Counted from the first letter of the stretch, positions 43,675-52,879 are shown. The stretch: 64,000 bases of DNA from Reichenbachiella sp. 5M10 (GCF_002742335.1 NZ_MDGR01000007.1:4468501-4532500); one strand, 5' to 3'. The notes: generated from the sequence alone by a model not told the origin. Made by a program: numbers and translations.

Positions 43675-44282
43675 TGAAGGTTAGTTTTGGACAAGTGATT
43701 TCTCAAGTTTTTCATCCGTTGCTCGTGCCGACGATGACCTTTTGTATACTGTTTCTGTTTTCTCCACAATTGATACAGCCTCTGTCTGCGATGTCTTTGC
43801 CGTTTTTGTTCATTACGACATTCATCATTCCGATGATTAGTATATCGATATTGCGAGTGTCTGGCTCGATCAGTAGCCTGCGTATGGACAAGCGAGAGGA
43901 GCGATTGGTACCATTCACCTTTATCGCTTTGTTTTTTGGGATGACGACTTACCTCTTTATTTACAAGGTAGGGGTCAATGACTTGGTTGCGACGATATTT
44001 ATTTCGACGACTGTCTTGATTTTAGTTTTGACAGTGGTTACGTCTTGGTTCAAGATCAGTATTCATGCCGCAGGGATGAGTGGGATGTGCGGATACCTGC
44101 TGGCGCTGTGTTACAGAGTGCCAGGGAGCGAACTGATCTACCCTCTATTGGCGGTGGTAGTGCTTGCCGGACTGGTGATGACCGCTCGCTTGCAAGTCAA
44201 TGCTCATCGACCTGCCGAAGTATTGGCAGGTTTTGTCATTGGGTTGCTGATATGCTTTTCTGCTTTGTATTGGTTTGCTTAG
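43674..44282 (+). CDS. PAP2-like membrane protein
   Basis: 202 residues starting at a GTG whose G is the last base of the rpoN stop codon, so translation is coupled. About six hydrophobic helices. The C-terminal KISIHAAGMSG and TARLQVNAHRPAEVLAGFVIG resemble the phosphatase motifs of type 2 phosphatidic acid phosphatases (Ser-Gly-His and Arg-x5-His-x3-Asp). The Asp position is Glu here (HRPAEV), and the canonical first KxxxxxxRP motif is not obvious. It may be a divergent or inactive relative. Its end overlaps the convergent barrel gene by four bases. Confidence 0.7.
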   Translation: MKVSFGQVISQVFHPLLVPTMTFCILFLFSPQLIQPLSAMSLPFLFITTFIIPMISISILRVSGSISSLRMDKREERLVPFTFIALFFGMTTYLFIYKVGVNDLVATIFISTTVLILVLTVVTSWFKISIHAAGMSGMCGYLLALCYRVPGSELIYPLLAVVVLAGLVMTARLQVNAHRPAEVLAGFVIGLLICFSALYWFA

Positions 44283-44980
44283 AGACCTGAGATTGAGATA
44301 CCAACCGTCGAATACATGATGTCTTGGGTGTCTACAGGTCCTTTGTCGGTAAACATAGGAGTCATGTAGTACTTGTAGAACACATTGACACTACCCATAC
44401 CGATACGAGCTTGAAGACCAATTCTTAGATCTGTCATACCTAGATCACCTTTTTCTTTGATTTTTCGGGTGTCTCCTGACTCGGAGTATTTGACTTTGGT
44501 GTGAGAGTCAAAAATGTAGGCAAACATCCCTCCTAGGCCAATGTATGGGCTGCTTTTTTTGTCATTGCCCATGAAGTTGAACCTCATCTCAAGAGGGATC
44601 TCTATATAGTTGATAGCATACTGCCCTTTTTTGTAATCCCAATCATCGTCGACGTCTTCGTACATCTCTCCCAAAAAGTTGCCGTTTTTAGAACCAATTT
44701 TTTCGAGACTAACTCCTATACCAGGTCGAAACTCAACTTTCTTGCTGAGGTCAAATGGCTTGATGAAATAAAGAGCAACAGACTTGGACCTCCACCAGTG
44801 CACTTGGTTCCAGTAGTCAGGCTTGCCAGTGAGCATGTTGAATCCAAAATCCAGTACGATTTCGCCGGGCAATTCCGGTGTTTTTTTGACTACTTCTTCA
44901 CTCAATTGAGCGGAGGATTCAAAACTTAGATTTAGGAGTAATGCGAATGCCGCGAAGGCGAGGGTCACTTTTTTCTTCAT
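44279..44980 (-). CDS. Outer-membrane beta-barrel protein (porin-family)
   Basis: 233 residues. The signal peptide (about 1-24) ends at ESSAQ. The mature part contains amphipathic strands (EIVLDFGFNML, VALYFIKPF, VEFRPGIGVSLEKI, NYIEIPLEMRFNFM, SPYIGLGGMFAYIF, LRIGLQARIGMGSVNVFYKYYM) typical of small barrels of the PorT/OmpA-like superfamily in Bacteroidota. There is no conserved motif that gives a function. Preceded by a TATCTTTG promoter element and probably transcribed alone. Shares the overlapping TTAG stop with the PAP2-like gene. Confidence 0.75.
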   Translation of the reverse strand: MKKKVTLAFAAFALLLNLSFESSAQLSEEVVKKTPELPGEIVLDFGFNMLTGKPDYWNQVHWWRSKSVALYFIKPFDLSKKVEFRPGIGVSLEKIGSKNGNFLGEMYEDVDDDWDYKKGQYAINYIEIPLEMRFNFMGNDKKSSPYIGLGGMFAYIFDSHTKVKYSESGDTRKIKEKGDLGMTDLRIGLQARIGMGSVNVFYKYYMTPMFTDKGPVDTQDIMYSTVGISISGL

Positions 44981-45015
44981 TTGCTTGTATTAAAGCCGTT
45001 TTAATTTTCGACTGG

Positions 45016-45023
45016 CAAAGATA
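45016..45023 (-). promoter_or_regulatory. Candidate promoter -7 element of the barrel gene
   Basis: TATCTTTG on the minus strand matches TAnnTTTG exactly, about 35 bases before the ATG at 44980. The nearest TTTG upstream is 25 bases away, slightly too far. Confidence 0.4.
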
Positions 45024-45073
45024 GGTGAATTTTGAAATTATGGGTTTTCAAAAGTATTTATCTATGCTTTGGG

Positions 45074-45796
45074 TTATAATGAGTTATTGCGTAGCGAAAG
45101 TTGCCCCGCTTTTTGAAAAGATTTAGTTTGAAGTGCCTTTTTGTATACTTCAAGATGTCGCAGGTTGTGTATGTCTGACCCGACAAAATCGACCCATTGT
45201 TGAGCGATGAGGTATTGAGCGGTTTGTTTGGCCTCATATGAATAATGACCCGTAAAGGAGGAAGCATTGACCTGTTGTAGCACTCCCATGTCACGAAACT
45301 TGAGTATGAGTGCAGGGTCTTGCTGAATGTAGCTGTATCGCTCAGGATGCGCAAATATAGGTTGTAGGCCTTTGGCCTTGAGTTTGAAAAACACGTCTTC
45401 AAGCTGCATGGGTTTGTTCATGAAAGCCGTCTCCAACAAGATGTGGTTTCCTGCAAAGGTGAGTAGCTCTTGGTTCGTATCGAGCTGTTCTACGAATGAG
45501 TCGTCGACATAGTATTCGGCGCCTGCCTGTACCTCCATGTCGAGGTTTTCTTCGGTGATTTTTTGACGTAGGGTGGCGACACCTTCTCGTATGATGGTGG
45601 GGGTGTTGGGGTAATAGTCCGAGAGGATATGAGGCGTGGTGATTAGTTTTTTGATGCCAAGAGCACTTAGGCCACGGATGATTTCGAGAGACTCTTCCCA
45701 CGTCTTGACTCCATCATCTATGCCAGGGATGAGGTGCGAGTGGAGATCAACCGTGAGAGGGCTGAACGTTCTTTTTTGTTGAAACAGCCCGAACAT
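45074..45796 (-). CDS. CpsB/CapC-type tyrosine-protein phosphatase (PHP family)
   Basis: 240 residues of the PHP-type metal-dependent phosphatase family (CpsB, CapC, YwqE). The first metal motif DLHSHLIPGIDDGVK is at about residues 17-31, ITTPHI follows, and FAHPERY and VGSDIHN supply the other His/Asp ligands. These enzymes dephosphorylate the tyrosine-rich tail of the partner BY-kinase. Here the kinase gene lies directly upstream, with a one-base stop/start overlap (TAATG), which supports that pairing. Confidence 0.92.
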   Translation of the reverse strand: MFGLFQQKRTFSPLTVDLHSHLIPGIDDGVKTWEESLEIIRGLSALGIKKLITTPHILSDYYPNTPTIIREGVATLRQKITEENLDMEVQAGAEYYVDDSFVEQLDTNQELLTFAGNHILLETAFMNKPMQLEDVFFKLKAKGLQPIFAHPERYSYIQQDPALILKFRDMGVLQQVNASSFTGHYSYEAKQTAQYLIAQQWVDFVGSDIHNLRHLEVYKKALQTKSFQKAGQLSLRNNSL

Positions 45797-48180
45797 TATG
45801 CCTTTTTGCCTAATAGTTTGTCGAGCCAGGATCTCTTGGCAGGGACCTCGTCTTCGTAGTAGCCTGAGCCATAGCCTCCGTATCCGTAGCGCCCTTGTTG
45901 GTTGACGGAGTTGAAGATGACAGATAGGTTATCGAATCGGTTGTTGGTGATGAGGTTGTGTACCGATTTGAGGTAGGACTTTTTGGAGTATTCTGCCCGT
46001 ACGACATAGATGGGGAGATCGGTTTTCTTCATGACTAAGATTCCATCAGTGACGAGACCTACGGGAGGTGTGTCGAGTAGGACGATATCAAATTTCTCCT
46101 TGAGCTCTTCGAGAAAGTGGTTGAATTTTTCGCCCATGATCAATTCTGATGGGTTAGGAGGTGTGGGACCTGCACTGATGTAGGATAGGTTTTTTACTTC
46201 TGAATTGTTGACACATTCGTCGATTGTGTTTTTGTCAATGAGTATGGTACTGACGCCTTTGTTGGTTTGTTCTGTGCCAAAGGCGAGATGGACTTTGGGC
46301 TTGCGCATGTCTAGGTCTATGACGACTACTTTGAGCCCGGAGTAGGCAAAGATTGCCCCTAGATTGACTGCTATGAAAGTCTTGCCTTCGCCACTGACAG
46401 TAGAGGTGATGGAAATAAGTTTTCGGCCATTTCCAGAAGCCATGAATTCCATATTGGTGCGGACGGAGCGCAGTGCCTCACTCATGGAGGATTTGGGGTT
46501 GGTGGATACGACCAAGCGAGTAGTCTGTAGTTTTTCTGCTTTGTATTTTGGGATTACCCCGAGGAGGGGCGCCATGAGTAGTCGTTCGAGCTCTTTGGAG
46601 TTGGAGATTTTGTCATCGAGCAGGTAGGAGATTGCTACAAAGAAGAAACTGATGATGAGTCCAGCCATAAACCCTGCTCCGTAGATGAGGATTTTTTGTG
46701 GTTTTATAGGGGCGTCAGGCATAGAGGCTGGAGACAATACGACAAAATTGGTGACTGTACCTGCTCTTGCGATCTCTAGTTCTATTTTGCTTTGGATGAG
46801 AGAAAAATAGAACTCTTCTTGTAGAGAGTAGAGTCTTCTGTTTTTGTTGTATGAGGTGCCCATGGATGGTAATTCGGCAAAATTACTTTCCAATATCTTT
46901 CTTTTTTTGCTCAACTCTTCTTGGCTCGTGACCAAGTTTTCTTGGTAGGAAACGAGCCGGTCATGGACGGCTTTTTGCGATAGATCGATACGGCTGTTGA
47001 GTTGCTTGATGATTTGGGTGTTTTCATTGTAGGTGTCAAGCTTGAGGAGTCTTTCGTTTTTTAGTTCGTTGTACTCTGCGAGCATTTCTAGAAAGGGCTT
47101 GGGGAGACCGAGCGTAGTGATGGGGGTTCCTTCGCCCAGCTGTTTGTTGGCTAGTTCAACTGCGGCGATTTGCGTGCGGATGTTGAAGCGTTGTGAGTCG
47201 AGTTGATTGAGGAGACGGATGGTGTAATTGAGGTCTTGAGAGAGGTCAGTTGTTCGGTTTTTGATGGTGAACTTCTCGAAGTAATCCTCGAATTGCTCTA
47301 GTTCGATTTGAGACTTATACATCTGCGTTTCGAGAAATGATATCTTTTGTTCGACGGCTTGATTTTTGGCCGCTTTGGTATAATTGAGATAGATGGTGTC
47401 GATCGCCTGCACCAAACTTCTTGCTTTGTATTTATTGGGGTCGGCGAGTGCTATCTTGATGGTGTTGGCGTTGAAGTTGATAGGCTCTACAATGATATTT
47501 TGTTGGAAATAATCGATGAGTGCTTCACGGCTATTGATCACAAAGTAGAAATCAATCAGGTTTTGTTGTTCTTTGAAGAAGATCGTTTTGGAGACTATGA
47601 GTTCTCCAAATGCCGTGTTTATTTTTTTTCCGAAAGGATACCTTGTGCGATGGCTGGTGCCGTGGAGTTCAAAATCCATGACAAAGTGGTCGTCACTTAG
47701 GATTTCCACATCAATTCGACGATTGAGGATTGATGGGTCTGAGACTTGTACATCCACGATAAACGGTGAATTGCCGTAGCGTTCGTCATAGAGATGACTC
47801 CTTCCAGGATGAAAGTAGGAGACGTTCATTCCTACAGCATCGACGACTTGGCTTGCAAAAAGACGAGATTTGAGAATTTCGATCTCTCCAGAGAGTCCCT
47901 TGATATCTTGTTCCATAGGGTTCTGAATCCCAAGTATACCTGCATCGCTTTTGATGTCTAGTTTGAGGATGGACTCAGAGCTATAGATTGGTTTGGTGTA
48001 TCTGAGGTACAGAAACGTGCCTGCATTGAATAGAATTAAGATCAGGATGATCCAAGGCAAATTTTTGATGAAGACTTGGTTGAGTTTATCAAAATCAATA
48101 TTGCTCAAGGGGTCACCTTCAGATTGGTTGTGGTTTTGACCTCCATGTATTGGGCGAATATGATTTGTTTCTAGGTTCAA
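45796..48180 (-). CDS. Polysaccharide co-polymerase with tyrosine autokinase domain (Wzc-like)
   Basis: 794 residues. A Wzz-type N-terminal domain lies between two membrane helices (about 40-58 and 500-522). The periplasmic part carries coiled-coil segments and the GNVR-like region. The cytoplasmic BY-kinase domain has Walker A STVSGEGKT (Lys600), Walker A' VVVIDLDMRKPK and the Walker B-like LLDTPPVG. The tail holds a tyrosine cluster (YGYGGYGSGYYED) as autophosphorylation sites. It controls chain length and export of capsule or exopolysaccharide with the adjacent Wza-like protein and CpsB-like phosphatase. Confidence 0.93.
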   Translation of the reverse strand: MNLETNHIRPIHGGQNHNQSEGDPLSNIDFDKLNQVFIKNLPWIILILILFNAGTFLYLRYTKPIYSSESILKLDIKSDAGILGIQNPMEQDIKGLSGEIEILKSRLFASQVVDAVGMNVSYFHPGRSHLYDERYGNSPFIVDVQVSDPSILNRRIDVEILSDDHFVMDFELHGTSHRTRYPFGKKINTAFGELIVSKTIFFKEQQNLIDFYFVINSREALIDYFQQNIIVEPINFNANTIKIALADPNKYKARSLVQAIDTIYLNYTKAAKNQAVEQKISFLETQMYKSQIELEQFEDYFEKFTIKNRTTDLSQDLNYTIRLLNQLDSQRFNIRTQIAAVELANKQLGEGTPITTLGLPKPFLEMLAEYNELKNERLLKLDTYNENTQIIKQLNSRIDLSQKAVHDRLVSYQENLVTSQEELSKKRKILESNFAELPSMGTSYNKNRRLYSLQEEFYFSLIQSKIELEIARAGTVTNFVVLSPASMPDAPIKPQKILIYGAGFMAGLIISFFFVAISYLLDDKISNSKELERLLMAPLLGVIPKYKAEKLQTTRLVVSTNPKSSMSEALRSVRTNMEFMASGNGRKLISITSTVSGEGKTFIAVNLGAIFAYSGLKVVVIDLDMRKPKVHLAFGTEQTNKGVSTILIDKNTIDECVNNSEVKNLSYISAGPTPPNPSELIMGEKFNHFLEELKEKFDIVLLDTPPVGLVTDGILVMKKTDLPIYVVRAEYSKKSYLKSVHNLITNNRFDNLSVIFNSVNQQGRYGYGGYGSGYYEDEVPAKRSWLDKLLGKKA

Positions 48181-48183
48181 TGT

Positions 48184-48960
48184 TTATAGATTTTGTAGGA
48201 CAAGCACGAGGGCAAGTGTGCTGCTCAAAAGGCTCAATACAGGGGCGATATCTTTGATACTTTCTAGCCAAGGGCGTCTCCAAGGTTCGACGTAGACAAT
48301 GTCACCAGGTTCCATGGTGATCATCGAATCCCTCATGCCACTGACTGTACTCAAGTTGATCTGAAAGACCTCAGGGTTGCCTAGGTTGCCACGAATGATT
48401 TTGATGTTTTGCGCTTTGGCTCCCATGTCGAGTCCTCCAGCAATGGCGAGGATTTCGACCAAGCTCATGTTTTCGTTGAGCAGTGGAATGAGTTGACCAC
48501 CCATTGCTCCAAGTACAATGACGCGTTTGTTGCTATAGGTGAGCTTGACGAAGGCTCCTTTGTAGTATGCGTCGTATTTCTCTTCTAGTAGTGATTCGGC
48601 TTGATCCAGTGTCAGGCTATCGAGTTTGATTTGTCCAATAATTGGAAATTTGACCGTGCCGTCTTCTTTGACGAGGTAGGTGAAATTTTCTTCGGCGCGG
48701 CGCTGGGTTGTATTCATGCCCTGTTGCAATTCGTGATTGGGATCAATGATGCGCTCCCCTTGATTGGTATATACCTCGATACTGAGGTAGTCGTCGATCT
48801 GGATGGCGTAGTTTTTCTCTGCTTGCATGACAGCCGTAGAGAGGTCGCTTTTCGAAAACTCTTTATTTAGCTTGAACATGATGTCTTGCTTGTATGCTCG
48901 ACATGAGCAAAAGAAGGCAAGTAGAAGAATAAGTAACCTTTGATCCAAATATTTATACAC
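48184..48960 (-). CDS. Polysaccharide export outer-membrane lipoprotein (Wza-like)
   Basis: 258 residues from a GTG start (48960). The short signal ends with CSC near residue 20, likely lipidated. A poly-export domain (IQIDDYLSIEVYT, VKEDGTVKFPIIGQIKL) and a SLBB-like domain (VIVLGAMGGQLIPLL, LVEILAIAGGLDM) follow. A hydrophobic C-terminal helix (about 237-256) could span the outer membrane, as in Wza. The stop is three bases before the Wzc gene. It forms the outer-membrane exit of the polysaccharide export machine. Confidence 0.9.
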   Translation of the reverse strand: MYKYLDQRLLILLLAFFCSCRAYKQDIMFKLNKEFSKSDLSTAVMQAEKNYAIQIDDYLSIEVYTNQGERIIDPNHELQQGMNTTQRRAEENFTYLVKEDGTVKFPIIGQIKLDSLTLDQAESLLEEKYDAYYKGAFVKLTYSNKRVIVLGAMGGQLIPLLNENMSLVEILAIAGGLDMGAKAQNIKIIRGNLGNPEVFQINLSTVSGMRDSMITMEPGDIVYVEPWRRPWLESIKDIAPVLSLLSSTLALVLVLQNL

Positions 48961-49049
48961 TTCGTACGATTTATGGCAAGTTTAAAAAATGCAACTTGAT
49001 CCAACAAATAAGGGGTAAGATAAATCAGAAAGGCTGTTTCCAATACTTT

Positions 49050-50156
49050 CTAATCGAGAATCTTGTGTGTCTCAGAGATATACTTTTGAATGATGATTTG
49101 TTCGTCAAATTTCTTTTCCACCATTAGTCTGCCACAAGTCCCCATCTTCTGTAGGTCTGTTGGGTTCATGTCGATGATTTTTCTGATTTTATGCTGGAGA
49201 TCCGTACTGCTTTTGACCTGGCAGAGGTACCCATTTTGACCATCTAGGACCACTTCTCGGCATCCTGGGGCATCGGTAGTGATAATTGGTCGGCTCATGG
49301 CTGCTGCTTCGAGGAGTGTTTTTGGAGTTCCTTCTCGGTAGGAGGGCAGGACGACGCATGTGGCCAGATCGATGTGGGTTTGTACCGCGTCATCTGTACC
49401 AAGATATTGGATGGACCCGTCGTTGATGTAGGTATCGAGGAGCTCTTTCTTGAGACCACGAGCGTGGTTTTCATCAAGTTGACCGAGCAGTTGAAACTCC
49501 GTCTGTGGATATTGTTTTCGGATGGCTCGTGCCGCATCTAGGTATTCGAGAATGCCTTTGTCTAGAATCAAGCGTGAGATCATCAGAAATCGACAAGGGG
49601 GAGTGGATAGGGTATGCTTTGCACGAAAGTGCTCTAAGTTGATCCCAGATCCAGGGATGACCTCAGAGCGGACCTCAGGCAGTGGGACTTGGTTGAGGAA
49701 GTCTCGTTGGTCGTCACCATTCTGAAAGAATATTAGGTTGACTTTCCTGAAGGACCATTTGTATAGTTTCTTGGCAATTTTAGGGGCTATTCCCTTGTTC
49801 AAAAAAACGGTGCCAAGACCACTGACATTGTTGATAACAGGGATGCCTAGTGTACGTGCTGCGAAGGAGCCGTAGATGTTGGGTTTGACGGTGTATTGAT
49901 AGATGATGTCGGGTCGAATATCACTGTAGAGACGTTTGAGTGTAAGGAATAGCTTGAAGTCAGCAAAAGGGTTCGTGCCTGTGCCACTGATTTCTACGGG
50001 GTAGAAGGAGCAGCCCATGTCGATGAGTTTTTGAGAGTACTCGTCCCGGGGAGCTATAGCGATGACTTCATGCTTTTGGTCAAGAAGGGCGCGGATGAGG
50101 CCTGCTCTGAAATTGTAGATGTTCCACGAAGTATTGATTGCAATGGCTATTCTCAT
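49050..50156 (-). CDS. Glycosyltransferase family 4
   Basis: 368 residues with the two-Rossmann GT-B layout. The N-terminal acceptor half has YQYTVKPNIYGSFAARTLGIPVINNVSGLG. The C-terminal donor half has ISRLILDKGILEYLDAA and PSYREGTPKTLLEAAAMSRPIITTDAPGCREVV, containing the EGTPKTLLEA segment that binds the nucleotide sugar. Likely adds a sugar to the lipid-linked repeat unit of the capsule or exopolysaccharide made by the neighbouring Wza/Wzc system. First gene of the minus-strand polysaccharide block, about 90 bases upstream of the Wza gene. Confidence 0.9.
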   Translation of the reverse strand: MRIAIAINTSWNIYNFRAGLIRALLDQKHEVIAIAPRDEYSQKLIDMGCSFYPVEISGTGTNPFADFKLFLTLKRLYSDIRPDIIYQYTVKPNIYGSFAARTLGIPVINNVSGLGTVFLNKGIAPKIAKKLYKWSFRKVNLIFFQNGDDQRDFLNQVPLPEVRSEVIPGSGINLEHFRAKHTLSTPPCRFLMISRLILDKGILEYLDAARAIRKQYPQTEFQLLGQLDENHARGLKKELLDTYINDGSIQYLGTDDAVQTHIDLATCVVLPSYREGTPKTLLEAAAMSRPIITTDAPGCREVVLDGQNGYLCQVKSSTDLQHKIRKIIDMNPTDLQKMGTCGRLMVEKKFDEQIIIQKYISETHKILD

Positions 50157-50234
50157 ACGGCCTTTTGTAGAAGGATTTGATGTAAAACTATACTAAATCG
50201 AGATAATTGATGAATTTTGCCAAAAAATCAGAAT

Positions 50235-51404
50235 ATGGGGGATTATTATCTAACGGCTAAGGAAACAGAAAAGGCAGTTCTAGTGGCACTCTCCGAGCAA
50301 AAGCAATCGGACGAAAAGACACAAGAGTATCTGGATGAACTGGAGTTTTTGGCGAGCACGCTTGGGATTGAAACGTACAAGTCTTTTGTGCAGAGGCTAG
50401 AAAAACCAGACATTCGCACCTTTGTAGGCAAGGGAAAGCTAGAAGAGATTCAGGCCTATGTCATAGATAAGGAGATCGATACAGTGATTTTTGATGATGA
50501 CTTGTCTCCTTCTCAGTTGCGCAACTTAGAGCGTGATCTCAATGTCAAGATTTATGACCGCAGTTTACTGATCTTAGACATATTTCTCAAGCGAGCACAA
50601 ACCGCACAGGCCAAGACCCAGGTGGAATTGGCACGCTACCAGTACTTGATGCCGCGATTGACGAGAATGTGGACTCACCTGGAGCGTCAGCGTGGTGGGA
50701 CTGGGACGCGTGGTGGCGCTGGAGAAAAGGAGATCGAGACGGATAGACGTATGATTCGTGATCAAATCGCCGTACTCAAAAAGAAACTGGCCAAGATCGA
50801 TTTGCAAGGGGCCACCAGAAGAAAGTCTAGAAGCAATGTTGTGAGAGTGGCATTGGTAGGATATACCAACGTGGGCAAATCTACGATTATGAAACTCCTT
50901 TCCAAGGAGGATATTTATGCCAAGGATGAGCTTTTTGCTACGGTAGATTCTACTGTGCGCAAGGTCGTACTCAATACGGTCCCTTTTTTGTTGTCCGATA
51001 CGGTTGGGTTTATTCGCAAGTTGCCCCACAATTTGATCGAGTCCTTCAAGTCTACTCTAGACGAAGTGAGAGAAGCCGATATTTTGTTGCACGTGGTGGA
51101 TATTTCTCACCCTTCTTTTGAGGAACAGATGACTGTGGTCAACGACACCTTGGCAGAACTAGGAGTGGCAGACAAAGAGATGATCGTCGTGTACAACAAG
51201 ATTGATCGTTTGTCTGCGCCAGAAGGAGAAGAAGCATTTGACTTTACTTCCGGGATTGATACGACATCTAAGAGTACGACGAATCTGTTTATCTCTGCTG
51301 TAGAAAAGCAGAACGTGATGGAATTTAGAAGGGTGCTCTTTGAGAAAGTCAAAAAGCACCACATGAAAATATATCCTAACTACTTGGCGCCAGAGTTTTT
51401 TTAG
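50235..51404 (+). CDS. hflX: GTPase HflX
   Basis: 389 residues from the ATG at 50235; a TTG six codons upstream is in frame but weaker. The N-terminal HflX domain includes KPDIRTFVGKGKLEEI and the coiled ARYQYLMPRLTRMWTHLERQ. The G domain has P-loop VALVGYTNVGKST, G3 DTVGFI and G4 NKID. HflX is a ribosome-associated GTPase that splits stalled or heat-stressed 70S ribosomes. Its stop overlaps the convergent FISUMP gene's stop in the tetranucleotide TTAG. Confidence 0.96.
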   Translation: MGDYYLTAKETEKAVLVALSEQKQSDEKTQEYLDELEFLASTLGIETYKSFVQRLEKPDIRTFVGKGKLEEIQAYVIDKEIDTVIFDDDLSPSQLRNLERDLNVKIYDRSLLILDIFLKRAQTAQAKTQVELARYQYLMPRLTRMWTHLERQRGGTGTRGGAGEKEIETDRRMIRDQIAVLKKKLAKIDLQGATRRKSRSNVVRVALVGYTNVGKSTIMKLLSKEDIYAKDELFATVDSTVRKVVLNTVPFLLSDTVGFIRKLPHNLIESFKSTLDEVREADILLHVVDISHPSFEEQMTVVNDTLAELGVADKEMIVVYNKIDRLSAPEGEEAFDFTSGIDTTSKSTTNLFISAVEKQNVMEFRRVLFEKVKKHHMKIYPNYLAPEFF

Positions 51405-51982
51405 TAATCTTTGACGCAGCGGCAGCTGTTCATGTTTTGAGCGCTGATCACGTCATGAGAGACTTCGTCGTAATCTCCGTAAAGAGAGATCAGTCCAGCA
51501 GTTCTTTTGTCTCCTAATTCTGCATCCCATAGGTGCGCTGTTTTTCCTATGTCGCTAAATTGCCCTGCGACGTTGGAGAAACCGGCCATCATGATGTTGA
51601 GGTTGCTACTGCCTCCTTCTTTGAGTTCTTTTCCAGCTTTTTTGTACCCACCAAAACCGATCATGAGCTCTTGCCATTCGAGTTGGGTAGAGAGGTGCCA
51701 TCCATTAGGGCAGGCTGTCTTGGCATCTACCCAGTTGTAGAGCCTACCGTATTTTCCGCAGTAGGCAGGGTAGTCTTTGTAGCATACCGAATTTTCCATC
51801 TCAAAGTTGAGGTTCTCAGCCATCCACTCCCTTTCGATGAATATCCCGCCTTCCAATTCTATCTGTACCGTGACAGATTTGTAGACCTTGCCGTCTCTTT
51901 CATCTGTAAAACTTGACATCTCTTGTCCGTAGGTAGTCAAGGTGCTTGCGCAAATTATAAGTAAGAGTAAGAGTTGTTTCAT
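51401..51982 (-). CDS. FISUMP-domain secreted protein
   Basis: 193 residues from the ATG at 51982, where the signal peptide MKQLLLLLIICASTLTTYG begins. The mature part is a single FISUMP domain: FTDERDGKVYKSV, WMAENLNFE, CYKDYPAYCGKYGRLYNWVDAKTACPNGWHL, and a C-terminal SCRCVKDY. Cysteines in these motifs may form disulfides. FISUMP proteins are secreted or surface proteins first noted in Fibrobacter; no function is established. It is not a lipoprotein here. Stands alone between hflX and a divergent operon. Confidence 0.88.
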   Translation of the reverse strand: MKQLLLLLIICASTLTTYGQEMSSFTDERDGKVYKSVTVQIELEGGIFIEREWMAENLNFEMENSVCYKDYPAYCGKYGRLYNWVDAKTACPNGWHLSTQLEWQELMIGFGGYKKAGKELKEGGSSNLNIMMAGFSNVAGQFSDIGKTAHLWDAELGDKRTAGLISLYGDYDEVSHDVISAQNMNSCRCVKDY

Positions 51983-52213
51983 TTGGATTTTGTTAAGTTC
52001 TATAATTGTAATCAACCAGTTCTTTTTAATTTAGCCTCGCTCAAAAAAGTTTGGCGTGCCCAAAAATATAAAAAATTCTAGCAATCGTAGTTGCTTTTGC
52101 ACAATCTTAGGCGAACCGTTAATTTTATGGAGTACAAAAGCGCTTAGAATCCAAGCATGATTTGCGGTAAAGGGTTTTAAATAATCAGTAAACAACCGTA
52201 ACCATTGAAACAG

Positions 52214-52876
52214 ATGTCAGAAGAATCTCAGAGTCCATTGAACCCCCTAGTGGCAGTCGCTATGGTTGCCTTGGTTATTGTAGTGATGCATCTATTGTCT
52301 AGTCATTTGGGGAGTGGTGGCTCTGGCGGTTTGGACAAAGTCATCATAGAGAGTGAGTCAGGGGTAGGAGAAGAACCGCGCCGGATTGTGATCATTGGTG
52401 AAGAAATCGAAGACCCTGATGTGACGTTTGACAGGGAGATGGAGGAAGTACCAGAGATTGGTATACGCCGTTCGGTGAAAGAGGACTCTCTGTTTCTTGC
52501 CAAAATCGTCGCACGAGCACCTCACTACGACACGCCAAGTAAGAAAACGATCATTCGGTATTACGTCAAAAACAAGGACGGCAATAGCGTATACGATTTG
52601 GCCAAGTTTGGATTTTACATTCACGAGCGACCATCTCCACTGAGGAGTTCACATGGGACCAATGCTATTTATGTGGGTGATTCGGTGACCAATGCAGACG
52701 TGTTGTTAGTAGCTTATTCATTGATCAAGGATGGGGTTGACCTCAAATCAGTCGTCTTCTCTAGGGAGCATGCTGGGTGGAAGTCCAATTCGATAGAGGT
52801 AGGTACGGATACTACCATCGTCGAGCAGAGATCAATCACGCTGAGTGATTTGAGAGAAGATTGGGGCAAAATGTAA
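52214..52876 (+). CDS. Hypothetical membrane-anchored protein
   Basis: 220 residues from the ATG at 52214 (a TTG three codons earlier is possible). A short cytoplasmic start precedes a hydrophobic helix (about 11-28) and a Gly/Ser linker (GSGGSGG). An acidic stretch (about 50-85) follows. The C-terminal domain (about 92-200) has an alternating strand/helix look (TIIRYYVKNKDGNSVYDLAKFGFYIHER, then NAIYVGDSVTNADVLLVAYSLI). This is reminiscent of small alpha/beta domains that bind peptidoglycan or nucleotides, but no family was recognised. It is three bases upstream of a UbiA gene and likely co-transcribed with it and purN. Confidence 0.65.
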   Translation: MSEESQSPLNPLVAVAMVALVIVVMHLLSSHLGSGGSGGLDKVIIESESGVGEEPRRIVIIGEEIEDPDVTFDREMEEVPEIGIRRSVKEDSLFLAKIVARAPHYDTPSKKTIIRYYVKNKDGNSVYDLAKFGFYIHERPSPLRSSHGTNAIYVGDSVTNADVLLVAYSLIKDGVDLKSVVFSREHAGWKSNSIEVGTDTTIVEQRSITLSDLREDWGKM

Positions 52877-52879
52877 CGA

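Noticed and set aside
52040-52110. Sigma-54 (-24/-12) promoter
   Set aside because: TTGGCGTG is present but no TTGC-like -12 element lies at the required spacing, and no other convincing site was found near rpoN-linked genes.
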